NCBI GenBank assembly: GCA_012841845.1
Contig: DUTZ01000437.1
Coordinates: 1 to 5,537 of the forward strand
Origin: Actinomycetales bacterium
GTDB taxonomy: Bacteria > Actinomycetota > Actinomycetes > Mycobacteriales > Mycobacteriaceae
Reading direction: 5' to 3'
DNA length: 5,537 nt
This document shows positions 1 to 4,739 of this stretch, one piece after another. Every line of letters begins with the position of its first letter. Positions within the stretch are counted from its first letter, which is position 1. The position numbers and the translations under genes are program-made. The notes under the pieces were generated by a model. It saw only the letters and a list, made by a program, of their open reading frames with translations. It searched no databases and was not told the origin of the DNA.

Positions 1-798
1 CGCCGGTCCCTTCGGTCCCTCGCCGGGCTCGGTGGAGGCGGCCTTCTCGGCGCGGCGTCGCATGCGCTCGGCGTGCTCGGCGTCGTCGAGCGCCGTGGCC
101 TCCTCGAGCGTCGGCGCGGAGCCGCCGAGCCGCGCCGGCACCCACGGCGCACCGGCCGGGTAGGGGCCGTAGCGGCGCGCGTACTCGTCCTGCAGCAGCT
201 CGAGCGTGGACTGCATGCGGGCGCGCAGCTCCTGCACGCAGTCGGCCACCGGCTCGTAGGGCTGCATCGGCGCGCCCACCTCGATGATGATCGGCACCTT
301 GGGCCGCAGCAGCTTCTTGGGCAGCCCCTTGGTCCACACCCGCTGGGAGCCCCAGATGGTGACGGGCAGGATCGGCACCCCGGCCTCGAGCGCCATGCGC
401 ACGGCGCCGGACTTGAAGCCCTTGATCTCGAAGCTGCGGCTGATGGTGGCCTCGGGGAACACACCCACGAGCTCGCCCGCGCGGAGCCGGTTGACGGCCT
501 CCTTGAACGAGTCGGTGCCCGCGGTGCGGTCCACGGGGATGTGCTTGAGCTCGCGCATGATCGGCCCGGCCACCTTGTGGTCGAACACCTCGACCTTGGC
601 CATGTAGCGGATGAACCGCTTGTGGACGCGGGCCGGGATGCCGCCGTAGACGAAGTCGAAGTAGCCGGTGTGGTTGATCACCACCACGGCGCCGCCGACC
701 TCGGGGAAGTTCCGCTCCCCGCGCATGGTGATGTCCAGGCCCTGCACCTTGAACAGCGTGCGGGCGAAACCGATGATCCCCGTGTACAGCAGCTCCAC
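1..798 (-). CDS. Lysophospholipid acyltransferase (PlsC/LPLAT family), 3' end beyond window
   Basis: The product probably transfers an acyl group from acyl-CoA or acyl-ACP to a lysophospholipid such as 1-acylglycerol-3-phosphate, at the inner face of the membrane. Visible are 266 codons with no stop. The catalytic HX4D motif is H43-TGYF-D48, preceded by a hydrophobic strand (AVVVIN, 37-42). Block II is around IPVDRT (87-92). Block III is VFPEATISRS (113-122), with Ala where many family members have Gly (FPEGT). Block IV is VPILPVTIWGS, from 141. The tail after about residue 225 is rich in Ala, Glu and Arg and looks disordered. The GTG start gives MELLYTGIIGFARTLF, a typical N-terminus, and lies 7 nt after a TACGCT hexamer. 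An in-frame GTG at 828 would add 10 residues and is less likely. The family is clear; the exact acceptor lipid is not, and actinomycetes carry several paralogues. The window edge, not a mutation, cuts the gene. Confidence 0.93.
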   Translation of the reverse strand, partial: MELLYTGIIGFARTLFKVQGLDITMRGERNFPEVGGAVVVINHTGYFDFVYGGIPARVHKRFIRYMAKVEVFDHKVAGPIMRELKHIPVDRTAGTDSFKEAVNRLRAGELVGVFPEATISRSFEIKGFKSGAVRMALEAGVPILPVTIWGSQRVWTKGLPKKLLRPKVPIIIEVGAPMQPYEPVADCVQELRARMQSTLELLQDEYARRYGPYPAGAPWVPARLGGSAPTLEEATALDDAEHAERMRRRAEKAASTEPGEGPKGPA

Positions 799-805
799 GC
801 GGACC

Positions 806-811
806 AGCGTA
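806..811 (-). promoter_or_regulatory. -10 hexamer TACGCT for the acyltransferase (leaderless)
   Basis: On the minus strand TACGCT fits the actinobacterial TANNNT -10 consensus. It is followed by 7 nt (799-805) and then the GTG start at 798, so transcription should begin at or next to the start codon. No Shine-Dalgarno sequence precedes the GTG, which agrees with a leaderless mRNA. No clear TTGAC-like -35 box lies 16-19 nt upstream. Confidence 0.6.
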
Positions 812-844
812 GCCGTCCCCGGCCCCACCGGCCCGCGGTGCCGG

Positions 845-850
845 TAGGTT
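845..850 (+). promoter_or_regulatory. -10 hexamer TAGGTT for the thioesterase (leaderless)
   Basis: TAGGTT fits TANNNT and is followed by 7 nt (851-857) and the GTG at 858. It mirrors the promoter of the divergent acyltransferase; the two hexamers are separated by 33 bp of G/C-only sequence with hardly any A or T. The putative -35 regions would overlap, so the two promoters may compete or share a regulator. No good -35 box is visible. Confidence 0.6.
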
Positions 851-857
851 CGGCGAG

Positions 858-1394
858 GTGAGCACCGACCACTCCCCCGAGACCGGGCCGGTCGACGTCG
901 TCGACCCCGCCGCCCGCACCCGCAGCTACTCGTGGGCCCCGCTCCGCCCCGACGCCGGACACAACACCGTCCACGCCGGCCTGGCCGCGCTGCACCGGAT
1001 CATCGACGGCGAGCGCCACCTGTCCCCCGGCGCCTTCACCCTCGGGGTGCGCCTCACGGCGGCCGAGGAGGGCGCCGTCACCATGACCGCCGCTCCCGCC
1101 GAGTGGGCCCTGAACAACGGCGGGACCGTGCACGGCGGGATCGTCTCCGGGTGGGTGGACTCGGCGCTGGGGTACGCGACGGCGACGGTCGTCCCCGAGG
1201 GCGTCGGCTACAACACGCTCGACCTCACGGTCCGCTACATCCGCGCGCTCCGCCTCGAGCACACGCCGGCCACGATCCGCGCGGAGGTCGAGCACGCGGG
1301 GCGCTCGACGGCGGTCGTCCAGGTCAAGGTCGTGGACACGCGGGGCCGCACCTGCGCGAGCGCGAGCGGCGTGATGATGTTGTTCCGGCCCTGA
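858..1394 (+). CDS. PaaI-family hotdog-fold acyl-CoA thioesterase
   Basis: The 178-aa protein probably hydrolyses an acyl-CoA thioester in the cytoplasm. The hotdog-fold signature is clear: NNGGTVHGGIVSGWVDSALG (86-105), with H92-G93-G94 on the loop before the long central helix and D101 in that helix, the usual place of the catalytic acid in PaaI-type enzymes. The following strands (NTLDLTVRYIRA and the C-terminal TAVVQVKVVDTRGRTCASASGV region) are typical of the family. Such enzymes usually act as dimers or tetramers. An N-terminal extension of about 55 residues precedes the core. The GTG at 858 is supported by the -10 hexamer 7 nt upstream. The gene is divergent from the acyltransferase and convergent with serS. 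The substrate cannot be read from the sequence; a link to lipid turnover with the neighbouring acyltransferase is inference only. Confidence 0.9.
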   Translation: MSTDHSPETGPVDVVDPAARTRSYSWAPLRPDAGHNTVHAGLAALHRIIDGERHLSPGAFTLGVRLTAAEEGAVTMTAAPAEWALNNGGTVHGGIVSGWVDSALGYATATVVPEGVGYNTLDLTVRYIRALRLEHTPATIRAEVEHAGRSTAVVQVKVVDTRGRTCASASGVMMLFRP

Positions 1395-1404
1395 CCCGGG
1401 TCAG
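1391..1404. repeat. 14-bp perfect palindrome over the two convergent stop codons
   Basis: CTGACCCGGGTCAG is its own reverse complement. It contains the TGA of the thioesterase (1392-1394) and, on the other strand, the TGA of serS (1403-1401). As a hairpin it would have a stem of only about 5 bp and has no U-tract, so it is a weak candidate for a terminator. Much of the symmetry follows from two identical convergent stop codons around a CCCGGG spacer. Confidence 0.5.
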
Positions 1405-2663
1405 CGCACCGGCTCGAGCACGTCGCGCCCCACGAACGGGCGCAGCGCCTCCGGCACCACCACGGAGCCGTCGGCCTGCTGGTGGTTCTCGAGGATCGCG
1501 ACGAGCCAGCGCGTGGTGGCGAGGGTGCCGTTGAGGGTGGCGGCGGTCTGCGGGCGGCCGTCGTCGTCGCGGTAGCGCACACCCAGGCGGCGGGCCTGGA
1601 ACGTGGTGCAGTTGGAGGTCGAGGTGAGCTCGCGGTAGGTGCCCTGCGTGGGGACCCACGCCTCGCAGTCGTACTTGCGGGCGGCGCTCGACCCCAGGTC
1701 CCCGCCGGCGATGTCGATCACCCGGAACGGCAGGCCCATCGCCTGCAGCATCTCCTTCTCGAAGCCCAGCAGCCGCAGGTGCTCCTCGTGCGCCTCCTCG
1801 GGCTTGCACCAGGAGAACATCTCGACCTTGTCGAACTGGTGCACGCGGATGATGCCGCGGGTGTCCTTGCCGTGCGAGCCGGCCTCGCGGCGGAAGCAGC
1901 TCGACCAGCCGCAGTACCGCTTGGGCCCCTCGGACAGGTCGAGGATCTCGCCGGAGTGGTAGCCGGCGAGCGCGACCTCGGAGGTGCCCACGAGGTACAG
2001 GTCGTCCTGCTCGAGGTGGTAGACCTCGTCGGCGTGCGCACCGAGGAACCCGGTGCCCTGCATGACGTCCGGGCGCACGAGCACCGGCGGGATCATGAGC
2101 GTGAAGCCGTTGGCGGTGGCCTTCTGCGCGGCGAGCTGCAGCATCCCCAGCTGCAGCAGCGCGCCGTAGCCGGTGAGGAAGTAGAACCGGGCGCCGGAGA
2201 CCTTGGCGCCGCGTTCCATGTCGAGCAGCCCCAGCTTCTCGCCGAGCTCGAGGTGGTCGCGGGGCTCGAAGTCGAAGGTGGGGATCTCGCCGATCCGCTC
2301 GAGCTCCACGAAGTCGTCCTCGCCGCCGGCGGGCGTGCCCTCCTCCACGACGTTGTCGAGCATCCGCTGGATCCGCTCCACCTCGGCCAACGCGGACCGC
2401 TCGGCCTCCTCGGCGTCCTTGACGGCCTGCTTGAGCGCGCCCGCGGCCTCGAGCAGCGCCGGCCGGTCCTCGGGCGAGGCCTGGCCGACCTTCTTGCCGT
2501 GCGCCTTCTGCTCGGCGCGGGCGGTGTCGGCCGCGGAGATGGCCGAGCGGCGGGCCTCGTCGGCGGCGAGCAGCCGGTCCACCAGGGCCGGGTCCTCGCC
2601 GCGGGTGCGCTGGGACGCGCGGACGACGTCGGGGTTCTCGCGGAGGAGCTTGAGATCGATCAC
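1401..2663 (-). CDS. serS: Seryl-tRNA synthetase (class II)
   Basis: This enzyme activates serine with ATP and charges tRNA-Ser; it can also charge tRNA-Sec. The 420 residues are the normal bacterial length. Residues 1-110 form the tRNA-binding domain, including a long charged coiled-coil hairpin (about 30-105). Motif 1 lies around [13 protein letters not shown] (186-198). The serine-binding TxE loop is T227-S-E229. Motif 2 is [14 protein letters not shown] (257-270), followed by [12 protein letters not shown] (272-283), with R258/R259/E260 in the ATP site. Motif 3 is [17 protein letters not shown] (377-393), with R385. The stretch [13 protein letters not shown] matches what I know of actinobacterial SerRS. 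The GTG start gives the canonical [11 protein letters not shown] and is preceded by TAGGCT with 7 nt between. With no leader, T-box or attenuator control seems excluded. It is the first gene leftward after the ankyrin gene, which is 21 bp upstream. Confidence 0.99.
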   Translation of the reverse strand: MIDLKLLRENPDVVRASQRTRGEDPALVDRLLAADEARRSAISAADTARAEQKAHGKKVGQASPEDRPALLEAAGALKQAVKDAEEAERSALAEVERIQRMLDNVVEEGTPAGGEDDFVELERIGEIPTFDFEPRDHLELGEKLGLLDMERGAKVSGARFYFLTGYGALLQLGMLQLAAQKATANGFTLMIPPVLVRPDVMQGTGFLGAHADEVYHLEQDDLYLVGTSEVALAGYHSGEILDLSEGPKRYCGWSSCFRREAGSHGKDTRGIIRVHQFDKVEMFSWCKPEEAHEEHLRLLGFEKEMLQAMGLPFRVIDIAGGDLGSSAARKYDCEAWVPTQGTYRELTSTSNCTTFQARRLGVRYRDDDGRPQTAATLNGTLATTRWLVAILENHQQADGSVVVPEALRPFVGRDVLEPVR

Positions 2664-2670
2664 GCCGCTC

Positions 2671-2676
2671 AGCCTA
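2671..2676 (-). promoter_or_regulatory. -10 hexamer TAGGCT for serS (leaderless)
   Basis: TAGGCT on the minus strand fits TANNNT and sits exactly 7 nt (2664-2670) before the GTG of serS, inside the 21-bp gap after the ankyrin stop codon. This gives serS its own start even though it follows another gene on the same strand. The would-be -35 region lies in the ankyrin coding sequence and shows no strong box. Confidence 0.6.
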
Positions 2677-2684
2677 GCGGGGGC

Positions 2685-3128
2685 TCAGACGCCGAAGAGC
2701 TCCAGGAAGGCGTCCTTCTCGAACATCCGGGCCGCGTCGACCGCCGACGGCGTCCCGGCGTAGGGGTCCGCCCCGGCCTCGTAGAGCGCACGGACGATCT
2801 CGCCGTAGCCCTTGAACACCGCGCCCGCCAGCGGGGTCTGTCCGCGGTCGTTCGCCCGGTCCACCTCGGCGCCGCGGCCGAGGAGGGCGCGGACGGTCTC
2901 CGGGTGGCCGTTGTAGGCGGCGAGCATGAGGAACGCGTCCCCGCGCTCGTTGGTGAGGTCGGGGGTCACCCCGGCGTCGATATACGCGAGCAGTCGCTCG
3001 GTCTCGCCGTCCCGGGCGAGTTGGAAGAGCATCTGCGCGAACTCGAGGACCTCGTCGTCGACCCCCTCGCGCGGCGTCCGGGCGCCGTCGTCCGGGCCGG
3101 GCGGCACATCGTGGTCCTGAGCGCTCAT
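2685..3128 (-). CDS. Ankyrin-repeat protein, small and cytoplasmic
   Basis: The 147-aa protein has no signal peptide or membrane segment. After an acidic, Pro-rich N-terminal stretch of about 25 residues come about three ankyrin repeats. The first (about 30-60) contains QLARDGETERLLAYIDAGV. The second (about 62-93) contains DAFLMLAAYNGHPETVRALL. The third (about 95-126) contains GQTPLAGAVFKGYGEIVRAL. A short capping helix (DAARMFEKDAFLELFGV) ends the protein. Ankyrin repeats bind other proteins; no catalytic motif is visible, and the partner is unknown. The ATG at 3128 is preferred because TAGGAT lies 7 nt upstream. The reading frame stays open to an ATG at 3329, but that extension runs over the start of the divergent membrane protein and looks like non-coding translation. 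The gene lies just upstream of serS on the same strand, which by itself says little about its role. Confidence 0.9.
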   Translation of the reverse strand: MSAQDHDVPPGPDDGARTPREGVDDEVLEFAQMLFQLARDGETERLLAYIDAGVTPDLTNERGDAFLMLAAYNGHPETVRALLGRGAEVDRANDRGQTPLAGAVFKGYGEIVRALYEAGADPYAGTPSAVDAARMFEKDAFLELFGV

Positions 3129-3135
3129 GCCCCGG

Positions 3136-3141
3136 ATCCTA
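3136..3141 (-). promoter_or_regulatory. -10 hexamer TAGGAT for the ankyrin gene (leaderless)
   Basis: TAGGAT on the minus strand fits TANNNT and is separated by 7 nt (3129-3135) from the ATG at 3128. This is the same geometry as for serS, the thioesterase and the acyltransferase. It supports the short form of the ankyrin protein over an extended N-terminus. Confidence 0.6.
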
Positions 3142-3161
3142 TCCGGACGCGGAATGTGCGG

Positions 3162-3167
3162 CATCAT
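3162..3167 (+). promoter_or_regulatory. Possible weak -10 hexamer CATCAT for the septum-domain gene
   Basis: CATCAT keeps the two most important -10 positions (A2 and T6) but lacks the first T. It lies 7 nt (3168-3174) before the ATG at 3175, the spacing seen at the other starts here. The GGGAG at 3168-3172 is too close to the ATG to be a good ribosome-binding site. It is weaker than the other four cases. Confidence 0.3.
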
Positions 3168-3174
3168 GGGAGCG

Positions 3175-4260
3175 ATGTCCGTCTCCACCTCCACCCGTAC
3201 GCGCGACCGGAGCGGGTCCCTGCTGCGGACCCGGGGCGCGGTCGTGGCCTCCCTCCTCGCGGTCCTCGCCGGCGGGGCGGGGACGGGTGTGCTGCTCGCG
3301 GCGGCGCTCGACGACCCCACCTCGACCACCGCCGGGCGCGTCGCGGCGATCGTGCCGCAGGTCGACCCCCGCTCCCTCTCCGGCGCCGCCTACGCCGACG
3401 CGGTCCCCGGGACGTGCCTGACGTGGTCCACCGACGCCGCGGACCGGGTGACGGCGTTCACCGCCGTCGACTGCGCCGAGCCGCACCGGTTCGAGGTCGC
3501 CGACCGCATCGACCTCCTCGGGGTTCCCGGGTTCGGGCCGGACGCCCCGTTCCCCGACTCCGACCAGCTCAGCACGATCGGCGCGGACCGCTGCATCCCC
3601 CTGGCCACGCGGTACGCCGGGGGACGTGAGATCGATCCGGCCGGGCGCTTCACCGGGCTCGTCGTCCCGCCGTCGCTCGAGGGCTGGGACAAGGGCGACC
3701 ATTCGGTGCTCTGCGGCATCGCCGGCTCGGAGCTCGACGGCCGGTCGGCCACCACCACCGGCCACTTCGTGGACGCCGACCAGCACCGGGTCTGGGACTC
3801 CGGGACCTGCCTCGGCTTCACCGACGAGGGCCTGCCGGGCGCGACCGTCCCGTGCTCCGAGGACCACTCGATCGAGATCGTCTCCACCCTCGACGTCTCC
3901 GGCACCTTCCCCGAGGGCCCCGAGCCACCCGAGGCGCGCGACCAGTCGGAGGCCACCGCCGAGGCGTGCCACCGGGCGGGCGTGAACTACCTCGGGGGCG
4001 ACGCCGAGGCGCTGCGCCGGACCACCCTCATCTCGACACTCGTGCACCCGATCTCGCAGGTCTCGTGGGCCACGGGGAGCCGGACGGTGAACTGCGGCCT
4101 CATGAAGGCGCAGGACCCCGGGCCGTTCGCGGTCCTGCGCGGCTCGGCGCGCCAGGGGGTGCTGGTGGACGGCACCACCCCGGTCGCCCCCACCACCACC
4201 GCGATCCCCGCGCCGGGGCCGGCACCCGGGCCCGAGGACGGCACCCCCGGTTCGCCGTGA
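3175..4260 (+). CDS. Membrane-anchored protein with two septum-formation-type domains
   Basis: The 361-aa product has a basic N-terminus (R8 to R20) and one hydrophobic segment (about 21-45), so it is probably a signal-anchored protein with its bulk outside the membrane. The rest contains two related domains of the Septum_form type. Copy 1 (about 79-181) runs from GTCLTW to HSVLCGI. Copy 2 (about 210-308) runs from GTCLGF to RTVNCGL. Each has four cysteines at similar spacing: C81, C100, C140, C180 and C212, C227, C265, C307. Each also has a CxExH signature (CAEPHRFEV at 100, CSEDHSIEI at 227). Disulphides outside the membrane are likely. The tail from about 335 is rich in Pro, Thr and Gly. 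The family name comes from an actinobacterial septum link; its biochemistry is not known to me. The ATG at 3175 was chosen over upstream ATGs (3127, 3166) because it gives a normal signal-anchor N-terminus and a possible promoter spacing. It overlaps the metallopeptidase by 4 bp. Confidence 0.87.
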   Translation: MSVSTSTRTRDRSGSLLRTRGAVVASLLAVLAGGAGTGVLLAAALDDPTSTTAGRVAAIVPQVDPRSLSGAAYADAVPGTCLTWSTDAADRVTAFTAVDCAEPHRFEVADRIDLLGVPGFGPDAPFPDSDQLSTIGADRCIPLATRYAGGREIDPAGRFTGLVVPPSLEGWDKGDHSVLCGIAGSELDGRSATTTGHFVDADQHRVWDSGTCLGFTDEGLPGATVPCSEDHSIEIVSTLDVSGTFPEGPEPPEARDQSEATAEACHRAGVNYLGGDAEALRRTTLISTLVHPISQVSWATGSRTVNCGLMKAQDPGPFAVLRGSARQGVLVDGTTPVAPTTTAIPAPGPAPGPEDGTPGSP

Positions 4261-4607
4261 GCATCTCGGTGGACGAGTCCCGCTTCGAGTCACTCGTCGA
4301 CGACGCCCTGGACTCCGTCCCCGACGCCCTGTTCGAGGCGATGGACAACGTCGTCGTCCTCATCGCCGACCGGAACCCCGACGAACCGGGACTCCTCGGC
4401 CTGTACGAGGGCGTGGCGCTCACCGAGCGGGACACCACCTATTCGGGCTTCCTGCCGGACACCATCACGATCTACCGCGACGCCCTGTGCGACTTCTGCG
4501 ACACCGAGGAGCAGCTCGTCGAGGAGGTGGCGATCACGGTGATCCACGAGATCGCGCACCACTTCGGGATCGACGAGGAGACCCTGCACGAGCTGGGCTG
4601 GGGCTAG
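4257..4607 (+). CDS. Metallopeptidase family protein (minimal zincin, DUF1025 type)
   Basis: The 116-aa protein carries the zinc-protease signature H97-E98-I-A-H101-H-F-G104-I-D106, followed by EETLHELGWG at the C-terminus. That ending is characteristic of the small actinobacterial zincin family (Zincin_1/DUF1025). H97 and H101 should bind zinc and E98 act as general base; the third ligand is uncertain (D106 or nearby). No signal peptide or membrane segment is seen, so it is probably cytoplasmic. C78 and C81 form a CxxC just before the helix. The GTG start overlaps the upstream stop codon (GTGA), which gives a full-length family member and suggests translational coupling to the septum-domain gene. 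The frame stays open far upstream, but that part is the shadow of the preceding gene. Its physiological substrate is unknown. Confidence 0.93.
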   Translation: MSISVDESRFESLVDDALDSVPDALFEAMDNVVVLIADRNPDEPGLLGLYEGVALTERDTTYSGFLPDTITIYRDALCDFCDTEEQLVEEVAITVIHEIAHHFGIDEETLHELGWG

Positions 4608-4645
4608 CCGGCGGGAGGGTTCCGGGCTGGCCGAAAACTTCCCCT

Positions 4646-4661
4646 TCGAACACTTGCGCTA
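4646..4661 (+). promoter_or_regulatory. Possible degenerate LexA (SOS) box before the DUF222 gene
   Basis: The mycobacterial SOS box is TCGAAC-N4-GTTCGA. Here a perfect left half (TCGAAC, 4646-4651) is followed by 4 nt and GCGCTA, which matches the right half at only 3 of 6 positions. It overlaps the proposed -35 box, where a repressor would block transcription. Some 13E12-type genes of mycobacteria are known to belong to the DNA-damage regulon, which makes the match plausible, but a half-site is weak evidence. Confidence 0.3.
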
Positions 4662-4683
4662 ATGGTGCATGGCGCGATAGACT
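4654..4683 (+). promoter_or_regulatory. -35/-10 promoter for the DUF222 gene
   Basis: TTGCGC (4654-4659) and TAGACT (4678-4683) are separated by 18 bp and resemble the primary-sigma consensus TTGACA/TANNNT. Transcription would start near 4690, leaving a leader of about 50 nt. This stretch of the 132-bp spacer (4608-4739) is clearly richer in A and T than its surroundings. I see no convincing terminator for the upstream gene pair in the spacer. Confidence 0.55.
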
Positions 4684-4723
4684 CGTACACAGATTCGAGC
4701 CAGGGGGGTTCGGCGGTCTGCCC

Positions 4724-4731
4724 GAGGGGGG
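4724..4731 (+). promoter_or_regulatory. Ribosome-binding site for the DUF222 gene
   Basis: GAGGGGGG lies 8 nt before the GTG at 4740 and includes the GAGG core able to pair with 16S rRNA. It favours 4740 over the in-frame GTG at 4731 and the downstream ATG at 4755. A second copy of AGGGGGGT lies at 4702-4709 in the same leader. Confidence 0.5.
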
Positions 4732-4739
4732 TGGGTGCG

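Noticed and set aside
799..828. Acyltransferase start at the GTG at 828
   Set aside because: It would place the TACGCT hexamer inside the coding region and add 10 residues (MGPGTATLVR) not expected in the family. The start at 798 fits both promoter and family.
73..861. A 262-codon open frame on the plus strand opposite the acyltransferase
   Set aside because: It is low-complexity and His/Arg/Gly/Leu-rich, without a domain. The minus strand encodes the HX4D and FPEAT motifs in a full-length frame.
891..905. GTCGAC repeats near the start of the thioesterase
   Set aside because: They lie within the coding sequence and are produced by Val-Asp codons; no extended symmetry.
3127..3174. Start of the septum-domain gene at the ATG at 3127 or 3166
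   Set aside because: The ATG at 3127 overlaps the start codon of the ankyrin gene on the other strand, and the added residues (MPRILSGRGMCGIMGA) precede a normal signal-anchor N-terminus. The ATG at 3166 has no promoter or ribosome-binding site at a good distance, though it is not strictly excluded.
2685..3329. Longer ankyrin protein starting at the ATG at 3329
   Set aside because: The extra 67 residues overlap the start of the divergent membrane-protein gene and look random. The ATG at 3128 has a -10 hexamer at the standard spacing.
1482..3629. A 715-codon open frame on the plus strand opposite serS and the ankyrin gene, running into the septum-domain gene
   Set aside because: The translation is a Leu/Arg/Gly/Val/Glu-rich string with no recognisable domain, as expected for the complement of GC-rich genes. 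serS on the other strand has every class II motif.
4601..4632. Possible terminator after the zincin (GGCTAGCC palindrome and GC-rich arms)
   Set aside because: I could not form a stem longer than about 4 bp without mismatches, and there is no U-tract.
4703..4735. Possible G-quadruplex in the DUF222 leader
   Set aside because: There are only three separated G-runs of three or more (4703-4708, 4726-4731, 4733-4735). Four well-spaced runs are needed for a standard quadruplex.
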